Of a stretch of DNA of 64,000 bases, positions 36,468 through 47,288 are shown in pieces. This stretch comes from Cryptomeria japonica (taxonomy: Eukaryota > Streptophyta > Pinopsida > Cupressales > Cupressaceae). The stretch is from the NCBI RefSeq assembly GCF_030272615.1, contig NC_081413.1, forward strand, positions 24,184,501 through 24,248,500, read 5' to 3'. Within the stretch, counting starts at the first letter, position 1. Each line of letters begins with the position of its first letter. The notes beneath the pieces are model-generated. The model was not told the DNA's origin. It saw only the letters and a list, made by a program, of their open reading frames with translations, and searched no databases. Both the position numbers and the translations under genes were made by a program.

Positions 36468-37593
36468 TGCAATGATAACAATCCTAAAAACATTCAATAG
36501 AGACATGAAAACAAGACATTCAAATCAAATGCAAACCATCGCAAATGTGAATGTCTCCTCCAGAATTCTCCATTGTCCTTCTTTCTGCTTCAAATTACTT
36601 TGTTTGTGGATCTCACCTACAAATGCAAAGGTATAGCATGAAAGCAAGATTGACAAGATGAGATGACAACGTAAGGATACTTGAAGCGTGATTGATTGAT
36701 TGGGGGGGCCATGATTGAAGAAATTCATCCAATTTATAGACAAATTAGAGAGATGACAAGATTAGCATGAAGAGATTTGAAAGGAAATTTCAAATCAAGA
36801 ATGACAAATATGACAAACTATGACAAAATTGACACTTTCTATGCAAGATTGATTGATTGACAAATTATGACAAATTGACAAGGTTGCTATGGAAAATTGA
36901 TTGATTGACAAAATTATGACAAATTATGACAAGATTGCTATGTCATTCCCATGAAATTAAGAGAAATATTAGAAAAATAGGAGAAAATAGAAAATTAGAT
37001 GAATTGGAAATTAAAAAATTAGAAATTGATGAAAATTAGGTAAATTAATTAATAATTTTTCATTCATTAATTAATTCACAAAAAGAGAGAGGAATTAATT
37101 AGCCAATTAAATAAATATTTAATTGTGACAAGAAGACTTAGGATAAATAAATAAATTATTTAACCTAGAGGGAAAATGACAAACAAGATTAAATGAATAA
37201 ATCATAAAACCTTAGAAGATGAATTAGAAATGCAAGGACGAAAATTAGGTCTTGACAAAAGATAATTGATGTCGATTCGATCATGATTCTGATTGACAAA
37301 GGACCAATGCTGACGAACGATTGAGATTGGTTGACAAACTGACCAAGATTGATAAAGAGACCAAATTGATAGGCGCCAATTGGCGAGGAACAATGAATAA
37401 TTGATCCAAATTGACACGAGTGAAAAGGACAACGATTGATGACAAATCGATCGCAAAATTGATGAGATTGACAAGGACTACGATCAATGACGAATCGATC
37501 GCAAAATGACAAGATTAAAAAGGACAACAATCGATGACAAATCGATCGCAAAATTGACGAGATTGACAAGAGGACAAGGATCAATGATGAATC
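35265..37593. repeat. Palindrome 2 (LTR foldback)
   Basis: Left arm 35265-36392, right arm 36468-37593, loop 75 bp. The two arms are inverted copies of the B LTR 3' part. Confidence 0.88.
36468..37593 (-). repeat. B LTR copy 3, inverted and 5'-truncated
   Basis: Inverse of copy 2. It stops at a point corresponding to about 350 bp into the LTR, where element A sequence resumes with a duplicated ATCTTTAGTAACATTA (about 37602 and 37625). Confidence 0.85.
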
Positions 37594-40500
37594 AATCTTT
37601 AGTAACATTATCATTTGCACAAATATCTTTAGTAACATTAGAACAGCTGCCCCATTGATATTCCTTGGAATCTATTTCAGAGGTATTATCAGGTAGATTC
37701 TAGCAGTGCTGTGAACTGGTATGTTGTATGGTGAGAACAAGTCTTTGATAATTTAGACAAGTTTGATAGTTTTCTCTGATTCTATATCAGATCCTACTTC
37801 CACTCTTTGCATTTGTTCATATACAGTCTCTCCTCAGGGAGGAATGATGTAATCTGGAGGTGATTCTTCTTTGTTTGATATTGGTTCTTGAATATGATGT
37901 GCTTCTGCAGTAGATGCTTCCTTCTTTTGATTGATAGGATGCTTTTTACATTGCTCGCATTCTTGATGTTCACGTTCTTTACGTATTGTCTCAGCTGACT
38001 CAAACAGTGCCTCCTGCCAGGAGTCTTCTTTGTATTTCTTCTTTGCTTTCCACTGAGGTTTTTGATATTTGCGTGGTGCCCTCTTTGGTGGTAGAGTGAG
38101 TTCAAAGCCCAATCCATTTTTGTCTTTACTGAATTGTGAAGGAGGATATAATGGTTATGTGATGCCTTCCTGATGCTTACCAATAGGTCCCTTGCCATTG
38201 TATCCCATTTGCTGCATGATTAAGTAAGCTTTTCCATACAGGTGTGTTGGTATAGCTACTTCCACAGTAGCTACTCTGTCTTCTTCCTCATCTTTGTATA
38301 GCCAACTAAGGATATCCTTTTCCTCGGATTCATGTGCTAGAGTGCCGAGTTGAATGCATGTGCCATCAAACTTGGTGATGGGATGAGTTGCTTGATGTGT
38401 TGATGTTGTAGGTAATCCATGAGATCTAGGTGATGTTGGTAAGTTGGCAAAACACATGGGTTCCAAAGAGTATCCTCCCATGCCTTGTTCTTTGATCTTC
38501 ATTTTCTTCTTGAAATCTCGAGGTAATGATTTAGACTTTTCTTGTTGAAGATCTTGTGCTGATGAATTTTGTTTCTCTCTATTATGTGGAACCAAGCTGT
38601 CTTGGGATGCCCCCATAGAATTACAATGCTGAAATGGATTATGATCAGCTAATATAGAAACCTCCTGCCCATTGTAGGGGAATTCAACACATTGGTGATA
38701 TGTGGAGGGTACTGTTTGCATTTCATGTATCCAGGGTCGACCCAATAGGATATTGTATGTGAGGTCTATGTCTAAGACGTGGCACATAGTATCCTTTCCT
38801 ATTGGTCCTACCTGAATTGGCAACACCACCGTTCCTTTAGATGATCTTTATTCATCATCATATGCCTTTATAGTGATCTTTTTGCGTAGATCAATAGACT
38901 CCTCCGAGAAGCCTAATGCATAGATAAGTTTTAAGGTACAAATATTAAGTCCATCTCCTCCATCTATTAATACTCGTTTAACTTGGTGTTTATAGACCAT
39001 GACTTCAATATGGACTGGAGTATTATGTGGATGGCTCAACGAGATATTATCATGCTCAGAAAAAGTGAGGTTATGAGGTCCTGTCATATGAGCCACCATG
39101 GCTTGGAATTGGTCAGCATCCAGATCTTGCGGTACATTTGTTTCCAATAAGGCTTGTTCCAATATGTCTTTGTGTTTTGGCGAAAGTTTTAGCAACCCAA
39201 GTATAGATATTTGAGTAGGATTTTTGCATAGTTGATTGACTAGATCATATTTAATTTTGGGTACGGTGTTTGTTGTTGACATATGTCCCTTCAAGACATA
39301 TTTTTGAGCTTTGGTTGTTACATTGACGGATTCATGTTCACGTCTGTCTTTGATTGTGATAACATTGACTTGATTGTCTTCAATTGATATGTGATTGATA
39401 TGAGCTCCACGTGTATCGTTTGAGGTTGAAGCTCCATCCTTGTTGTAGTTTGGAAGAGGATTTTTGAAAGCTCCGTGGTCACCATTTGTTTTGAGACCAT
39501 CGACCATCAAATCACCTCTATCGATCATGTCTTGAACAATGTTTTTCAGCCTCATGCAATCATTTGTTTGATGACCTTTGTTGCGATGAAAATCACAAAA
39601 GTGTGAGTCATTCCACCAGGGTGATTTGATTTGTGGTTCAAAGTTGCTGATTGCGGGTAAAGAGATAATTGTTTTTGCCAGGAGTTCTCTGAATGCTAAC
39701 TCCAGTGATTGCCCTAGTGGTGTATAAATGTGTTTCAGAAAGTTGTTTGTGTTACCTCATGAGTTTGGATTAGGTCCTCTATTGGCGTTGTTGTTCTGGG
39801 TATTGTTGGTGTTGTTTTTGTTGAGTTGATCTTGATTGGTATTTGGTGCATAAGCATTAGTGCCTGGGTTAGCACCTTTGGGATTCTTTGTAGCTTGAGG
39901 GTTACCTGATAATGTGAGCATGGGCTGTTTTGATTTTGGATCATTTGATTCAGTTCCTCCTTCATTTCCATTGTTTTTGTTTCTGGTCCAGAATCTGGAT
40001 TTGTCAAAGTTGTTATTGTTTTGGTTGTTGTAATTGGATGAACTTGTTCCTTCTTTGAAAGATTTCAATGTTCCCTTTTTGACACATGCTTCTTCTACTT
40101 GGATGCCATTCTCAATGAATTTAGAAAAAAATGGTATGCATTGGAGTTTGAGCCTGTAACTCATCTCACTATTCAAGTTGTCGATGAAAATTTCCATCTT
40201 TTCTTTTTCGGGTACAACACGAGGATATCTTGAAACCATACGCCGCCATCATTGAAGGAAAACCATGAATGTTTCATTGTTTTTCTATTTGGTATTACAA
40301 ATGTCTAACATGGTGATAGCATGTTGAATGTTATAGGAATATTGAGTTATGAATTTGTTGACTAGTTCATCGAATAATCTGATGAGAGGTGTGATTTTGG
40401 ATAACCATTCCATTGTTTGTCCTCCCAAGCTTCTTGGGAATAACCTCATCAAATAGGTATCATCATGAGCGAATTCAAGACTCATTGTGTAAAATTCTCA

Positions 40501-41172
40501 AACATGATCATAGGGATCACTTTTCCCATGATATTTGTCAAACTTGGGAACATCTGAGTTTGGAGGAAAAGGTACCATGTTCAATCTTCTGTCAAATGGA
40601 TAAGGACAGATTTCAGTTAGGGAGTACCGTACTGTTGTACCTTGTTGCATGTCTTGCATTTGTCTTTGCATCATTTGCATTTGTTGAGTAAGAGAAATCA
40701 AAGGTGCATTGTTTTTCCGAGGGAAGAATTCTTCTCTTGCATTAATTCTAGGCTGAAATGGGGTATGGAACGATATGTTTTTCTCAGGGATGTTTTGCTC
40801 AGGTATATTTTGTTCTTGTAGATTTTGTTCAGGAATATCTTGCTCAGGGTCACGTGCCTCTTCCTCTCGTTGTCGTTCTTGATATTCGTAATGTTGAGAT
40901 CTTGTTTTAAAAATGTCCGTGTCAAATTCTTCAAGAATTTTAACCCCTTTGGTTGTGAGAATGAGTAGGTATTTTTCCTTGTCATTCTCCATGAGTATTT
41001 CAACAAGTTTTTGAAACGAAGCGCTCTCTTGACATTCTTGAACAAGTTCTTCAGAAATTTTGATGTCCTCTAGATTTAGACGCTCGAAAGGATTTGATAA
41101 TCTCCGATTCATGCTGGTTTCTGATTGCATTTCGCTTTGTTTGTTTCGTTGAAAGCGAGTAATGACGGGCAT
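37594..41172 (-). pseudogene. Element A gag-protease
   Basis: Single frame on minus from ATG at 41172 to about 37834, broken only by stops (for example 40498, 40285, 39757, 38848, 38155). The N-terminus is MPVITRFQRNKQSEM, then a repeated PEQNI pentapeptide segment and a coil-like MQMMQRQMQDMQQG. The retrotransposon gag domain has CPYPFDRRLNMVPFP, KFDKYHGKSDPYDHV and LMRLFPRSLGG. The protease is at about 38940-38720: VLIDGGDGLNICTLKL, where relatives have an IDNGAGLN-type active site, so Asp is followed by altered residues, then [10 protein letters not shown]. The linker has a G-patch-like QQMGYNGKGPIGK. Gag would form the particle and protease would cut the polyprotein. Confidence 0.88.
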
Positions 41173-41402
41173 CTAGTAGAAGCTCTTTGTGACAAAGGGA
41201 ATGAATTCTTCTTCAATGTTTTGTTCAGGGGTTGGTGGTTCAAATCGGGGTATGTTATAAGTGATGCACTCTTCGGTAGAGAAGGCTAGATTGATCTTCC
41301 CTCCTTGATTTATGTGTTGACTGAATACTGATTTTTGACAGAATGCCCTACTCTTCAAGGGTTCCTTGTCAAATTCATTTGTTTTGTTTTGAAGATACAA
41401 TC
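41173..41402 (-). pseudogene. Element A leader ORF, 3' part
   Basis: Encodes the end of a conserved leader protein (LYLQNKTNEFDKEPLKSRAF and NQGGKIN blocks), ending in TAG at 41173-41175 directly before the gag ATG and in the same frame. The TAG could be a former CAG, which would fuse this ORF to gag. The 5' part is at 57098-57260, separated by the insertion of C. See the C homologue at 53059. Confidence 0.7.
41398..41402. repeat. Element C target-site duplication, left
   Basis: CAATC, identical to 57093-57097. Confidence 0.88.
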
Positions 41403-43216
41403 TAATGCTCTGCAAAAAGGATTAGAAAATCTGTTTGATGGCAACACACACAAGAGCACAAGAAACAAACATTAGTGTTAGCAACAAAAGATTATCCTAA
41501 ACAGGCATATCAAGAGAGATATTAAGCATGAAATAGAAAGCATATAAACATAGAATGAAATAGCTAATCAAGATGCTCATAGTTGCTCCTCCCTTGTTCC
41601 TCTCCTCTCCAAGTCCCAAATGAGTGTAGGTCTCAGTAGCTTTTTGCACTATGGATGCTTATGGAGGATTGAGATTTAATATTAAGCTTCAAATATGAAA
41701 TGAAAAGCTAAATACTATGCTATTGATGCTAAAATGATTGATTTTACCAAAAAGACAAGATTTTAGTTATGCTATGCTAAATGCTCTCTAAAAATGTCTA
41801 TAGCCTAAATGCATACAAGTTTTCAGGATCTGGATTATGAAGGAATGGGCTCTATTTATAGGAAAAATGGAGCAATGGATGGCCAGGATTGAAAGGTTTA
41901 ATCAAGGGTCAAGCTTGAAAGTTGGGGATCCATGTGCACAATTTGCACCAATGAAATGGTGACAAGTGTCAACATAAGATTGGGTTGAGAGAAGAGGTTG
42001 GAGGCATTAAATGCCTGAGGAGACCTCATGGTTATCTAGAAGGTAAGGGTCAAGCCTAAATTAGGATTACCCACTGGATTAGGAGTTAATGCAAGGATAA
42101 ACCTTTGTGCAAATGATTAAGAGATAATCATGGTCAAAGCATTAAAGGCTTGATGAGACCCTTGGGTTGGGTAGAGGTTGAGTCAAAACAAATGTTTTAA
42201 CCATGTAGGAGGGTTTGGGTTAACCATTAATGGTTTTTGAAGACTTTGTGGATTAAGTGGTTGAAGGTTGGAAGCTTTCAAAGGTTATCCAAGACTTTGA
42301 GACATTTAGTGGTTGAAGGTTGGAAGCCTTTAATGGTTATCAAAGACTTTTAGGCTTTGAGAAGAGACTCCATTTTGCTTAGGAATGTGACAATAATTAG
42401 GGGATGGATTAAGTTAATTAGGAAGGGGTTAGAAGAATCTAGAAGGGGATTAGATTTTGCAAGTGGATTTGGTGGGTGAGGGAAAATATGATTTTATTAA
42501 AATAAAAATTCATTTATTTCAATAAATGTGTGCAAGTTGTATTTGGATAAATATTCAAATAAATATTAATTTATTTAAATGAAAAAAAGGAAGATAAAGC
42601 ATTAAAATGCTTGAAGACTTTGAGGGGAACCATTAAAGGCTTGAAGACTTTAAGGAAAACCATTAAAGTCTTAAGAAGAATATAGAAGGAAGCCATCAAG
42701 TTTGAAGACTTTAAAGCCATCAAGTTTGAATACTTTAAGGGAAACCATTAAAGGCTTCAAGTGGGTGAGGATAAATAGGATTTTAAATAAATAATTTATT
42801 TAAAATAGTTGTGCAACTTGCTTTTGTAGGAAAATACAAGTGGGTGGAGGATAAAGGTGATTTAAATAAATGATTTATTTATTTAAATGTGAGAGGTGGG
42901 ATTTTGGGGGATTTAAATAAATATTAATTTATTTAAATGTGAGAGGTGGGATTTTGGGGGATTTAAATAAATATTAATTTATTTAAATGTGAGAGAAGAT
43001 TTAATTAAACAAATATGATTTATTTATTTAATTAATGGTATGAATTTGGTTAAGTGAATTAAATCAAATAAATTGAATAATTTATTTAATTAATAGGAGA
43101 AGAGGGTTAAGATGAATTAATTAAATATTAATTTAATTAATTATTAATTGATGGTTAAATAATCAAATAAATACTAAGTATTCATTTAATTAAGTGGACA
43201 GATTTATGTGACTACA
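41403..43216 (-). repeat. Element C 3' LTR (1814 bp)
   Basis: Plus-strand start TAATGCTCTGC (TG changed to TA at 41404), end GACTACA. It contains a 51-bp duplicated TTTAAATAAATATTAATTTA segment near 42890-43000 and a minus-strand TATA box CTATAAATAGA at about 41850. Confidence 0.93.
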
Positions 43217-43232
43217 TTTGCCCCTCTTTGAG
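43217..43232 (-). promoter_or_regulatory. Element C polypurine tract
   Basis: On minus CTCAAAGAGGGGCAAA directly precedes the 3' LTR. Confidence 0.82.
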
Positions 43233-45085
43233 ATGGTGCAGTTTATCGTGTCGTTTCAAAGAAAGAAAAATAGGTGTGAAGAAATGCCCCATAAAATGTA
43301 AATTTAATGGGTGGTATGCCCCCTCGAGAGATGGGCCGAATTTTATTATTATTATTATTATTTTTTTTTGAAAAATCGGGCGGTCTCTCGAAAAAGAATG
43401 AAAAGTGGAGGGGATGTAGAATAGAAGAAATTAGAACTAATGATGAAAGAATGGGAGAAAATGGAGTGAATATGAAGAAACAACAAGCCAACGAGTACCC
43501 TGAGGTCATGCAAGAGATACATAGCAGATGTAGTGTGGGGTTTGGATTGATGCTGTACAATTGATCAAAATTGGTTGGACAATCTGGTGCAATCGGTTTA
43601 ATTGCCCCAGTCAAGTCAAAGCATGACAGTTGATGTCAGTTGGTCACTTGGACATGATAAAGTCTGAGTAAGTGAATCAAAGTGACCTGATGTGACTTAG
43701 ACAATTGATGTAATTGCCCGATGAAGTCAAGGTATATGAAGCAAAATACTCGTTGAGACGTAGACAATTGATGTAATTGTTCGTTGGATTGTGTTTGATT
43801 GGTTGATCAATTGATAGTGTGTGCGTGTGATAGATGGTTGTCGGGAATCATGGCAACCCCGTTGAGACTAGGTCATTATGATAAATGTCTGTTGTAGTCT
43901 AGGTTTGCCATAATCGATTACCTGTTGAGACCCGAAGATACTTGATCAGAGTATCTATTGATAGTCTAGGTGTGTGGGAGTCGATGTACCTGTGCAGACA
44001 GAGTAACTTGCTTGGCTTATTGGATGACTTAGCATAGGAAACACAATCCCTCCTATTTAGAGATGGATGGTGATGAACGTGGCTTGATTGGGTTGATTGA
44101 GAAACGATGTAGGGTATGTGATGCTGATTATCGAGATGGGGAGGGTGATGGGGGGTGGGTTCGATGTTAGATAGAAGAAATGAAGAACCTATGACTCATT
44201 CCTATGGAAGAAGAGGAAAATAGAGTATGCATTATTATGACTATGTATACATGATATGTAGCTATTATGAATGTATTGATGGGTGGAATGCAACGAAATG
44301 CAATATATACAGATGAGATGAGATGACGATCCATAGTGCTCTATTTTCATCATTGAGCTTTAAAATGTTGGAAGAGAATACAAGCATCTTGACATAATGA
44401 TTCAAGATGACCTGAGTATTCCTTACATGGATTTTATATAGCAAGTTAATACAAGCAACTTGATATAATGGATCAAGTTGACCTGAGTATTGCTTGCGGA
44501 ATAGACAAGGATTATCTCCGTTCATGCATGACTTGGATCGTCCTCCTTGATCTTAGGCTGATCATATCCTGAGACAAGTGCATACCGTACTAAGAAATAA
44601 AAACCTTTATCCAAATTGGATGAGGAGGAACCAAAGAATGAGCATTGTACCTGTAAACAAATAGTATATACATAAAGAATAAAAGAATATGGATCCTTGG
44701 TAATGGTTCATGCTCATATGGTCGAGGTATACGCTGTAGTCAGCAAGCCGTAGTGATCAATGACTGTTTTTGGATTTTGTTGAGGCATTTTTGAATGTTT
44801 TTGGATTTTGTTGAGACATGTTCCAATGTTTTTGGTATTTTGATGATTGCTTGAATGAAGAACTGAATGAATCATAAGACAATGTAGAATCCACTTCCAT
44901 CAATAGGTTAAAGGCATTGCCCCTAGTTTTAGACATGACTATGAAAAAGCGGGATGCAAGATGTATGGAGTACTATCATAATTGCAGAGGAATAAAAAGC
45001 CATGGTTGATGGATGGATGGATGTATGTATGAAGTAGATGTGATCGCAACAAGTCTGAAAGACAATGGAGCCATAGCCTTTACGA
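43233..45085 (-). other. Element C 3' non-coding region
   Basis: No ORF with recognisable motifs and no PMD gene. Contains an ATT microsatellite with a T run (43342-43370), a 17-bp GACAATTGATGTAATTG repeat (about 43699 and 43762), and the duplicated ACAAGC...ACCTGAGT block (44379-44500). Confidence 0.6.
44379..44500 (-). other. Duplicated conserved hairpin block (C)
   Basis: Two units 71 bp apart. Each has an inverted repeat CTTGA...TCAAG around ATAATG, then GACCTGAGTATT. Shared with A at 20335-20485. Confidence 0.6.
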
Positions 45086-45135
45086 GTGGCACCTGTTTTC
45101 TAGGTTTTCACCATCGTACTTACCCAAGGTGCCAC
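45086..45135 (-). other. Post-integrase hairpin (C)
   Basis: A perfect 9-bp inverted repeat, GTGGCACCT (45086-45094) and AGGTGCCAC (45127-45135), encloses AGGTTTTCACCA. On minus the loop has GGGTAAGTAC, a strong match to a 5' splice site. It lies about 140 bp after the integrase stop. Confidence 0.7.
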
Positions 45136-45272
45136 CGGAGTGTTTGTTCACCATTTGGATGCATGATTTTTCTTTACTTTTTTTTTGAATGTTTTTGGAT
45201 TTTCTTCAGGACATTTTTCTGAATGTTTTTGGTATTTTCTGGTATGTAGGGGAGCCTGATGCTCTGTACAGC

Positions 45273-47285
45273 TTAGGTATAAAACCGTTTGAGGTGCATG
45301 CTGTTAATTGGATCTGCAAGCGGTTCTCCTTCTGATGTAGCCAACTGATATGCCCCGGACTCAAATACAGCAGTGACAACATATGGGCCCAGCCAGTTTG
45401 ATTCAAACTTGCCCTGATGTTCTCTGTTTGGTTGGTTGCGAGGATTCTCTCGTAGAACAAGATCACCTACCTCAAATGTACGAGGTCTAACTCGGTGATT
45501 GTAGCTTCTGCTCATGCGCTGCTGATAGGCTTTGAGGTGATTGTATGCAGCTTGTCGTTTCTCATCAAGTAACTCTAAGTCCTGAAGACGGGATACTCTG
45601 TAGGCTTCATCATCGATGAGATTGTGCAAGGAAACCCATAATGATGGTATCTCGACCTCAATAGGCAAGATAGCTTCTGCACCATAGACCAATGAATAAG
45701 GAGTTGCACCTGTAGGGGTTCGAATGCTAGTTCGATATGCCCATAATGCTGGATTCAATTGAACATGCCAATCACAACCGGCATCATTGACTGTCTTCTT
45801 TAGGATTCTCAATATGTTTTTATTGGATGCTTCAGCCTGACCATTGCCTTGTGGGTAATAGGGAGTGGAAAAGCGATGTTGGATATGAAATTTCTCACAA
45901 AGCTCACGGACATCCTGATTTTTGAAAGGAAGACCGTTATCTGTGATGATGGACATGGGTACACCATACTGGCAGATGATTTAGTTGAGGATGAATGAGG
46001 CGATTTGCTTGCCGGTGACTTGGGTAAGTGGAACAGCTTCGATCCACTTTGTGAAATATTCGGTAGCGGTAATAATGAATTTATGGCCATTGGATGAAGA
46101 TGGATGAATCTTACCCACAAGGTCAAGGCCCCATTGACAAAAAGGCCATGGTGTTGTGATTGGTTGCAGTTCCTATGCTGGTGCATGTATCAGGTCACCG
46201 TGAACTTGACATTTCTTGCATTTCCTGACAAAGTAGTAGGAATCCTTTTCCATAGATGGCCAATAGTATCCAGCTCGCATGATCTTCTTGGCTAGTGATG
46301 GACCACTTGAGTGAGTCCCGCAAATTCCTTCATGTACCTCTTCCAAAACCTTTGTTATCTCATCCTGTTCCAGACATCGAAGGAGAGTACCATCAAGACT
46401 ACGTCGGTATAGGGTTTCGGCAATAATGGTATATTGAGCAGTTTGGCGAATGAAGGTTTTTCGTTGGTTATTCGATTGGTTGGGAGGAAGGGTATGATTG
46501 TGAAGATAGGTGTAGAACTCACCGTACCATGGGGATTCAGAACCAACAAGGCGACATATCATTTCAGATTCAGGGATATCATAAGCGGGGATCCAAAGCT
46601 GTTCTACCAAGAAATCGTAGCATGTTGAATTTTGTGGAAGATCTAGGAGAGATGCGATGGTAGCCATAGCATCAGCAGCTCGATTTTGATCTCTTGGTAT
46701 CTGCTCAAAAGTGATAGTAGTAAATGATGTCTTTAGAGTGTCCACCATTTGCTTATATGGCATGAGTTTATCATCCTTGGTTTGATATTCATCTGTTACT
46801 TGTCGAATGACTAGTTGGGAGTCGCCATATACTTGTAGTTCTTGTAATTTCCACTGTACGGCTAACCTGAGTCCTGTGATCAAGGCCTCATACTCTGCTA
46901 TGTTGTTTGTGCATGGAAATGTGAGCCTGTAAGACTTCGGGATGCTATCACCTTGAGGTGTGATAAACAGAATGCCTGCCCCTGAGCCGTGCCTGGTGTA
47001 TGAACCATCAAAATATAGTTTCCATGGTTGTACTTCTGTGAGCATGAATATCTCTTCATCTAGAAAATTGGAAATGAGGGGATGATCGCCTATGAGTGGT
47101 GCATCGACCAACTGATCTGCAATGACTTGCCCTTTGATAGCTTTACGGTCCACATACTCGATGTCAAATTCACTTAGAATCATTACCCATTTGGCCAAGC
47201 GACCTGTCAATGCTGCTTTGCTGAGTAAATACTTGAGTGGATCAATCTTTGCGATGAGTTGTACGTTGTGTGTCAACAGATAGTG
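45273..47285 (-). pseudogene. Element C RNase H and integrase
   Basis: From the TGA at 47286-47288 onward in the gag-pol frame. It starts with the old RNase H end (PLKYLLSKAALTGRLAKW), then a second RNase H: LYFDGSYTRHGSGAG, NNIAEYEALITG, VYGDSQLVI and DQNRAADAMA, with all four acidic residues seen. Integrase follows: HEGICGTHSSG and CKKCQVHGD (H2C2), DLVGKIHPSSSNGHKF, TEYFTKWIEA, SIITDNG (Asp), GNGQAEASNK (Glu) and the C-terminal NWLGPYVVTAVFESGAY. Stops are TAG at 46173 (after LIHAPA, where A has Gln) and TAA at 45981. C-terminus at 45273. Confidence 0.93.
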
Positions 47286-47288
47286 TCA

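Larger units (their letters stand above)
25058..37593 (+). mobile_element. Complex B: rearranged gypsy-type element with two palindromes
   Basis: The complex interrupts element A's linker coding region. It has an LTR copy at each side in plus orientation (25058 and 34909), an inverted third LTR piece (36468-37593), and between them two inverted PMD-containing arms of about 4 kb. No gag, RT or integrase is seen. A flanking target duplication was not found, because the right end is truncated inside the inverted LTR. It probably arose from more than one insertion plus foldback or recombination. Related to A by polypurine tract, antisense PMD gene and post-integrase motif. Confidence 0.7.

Noticed and set aside
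43243-43614. ORFs on both strands in the 3' region of C as a PMD gene
   Set aside because: No PMD motif or acidic tract is present; the ORFs are short and span a T-run microsatellite.
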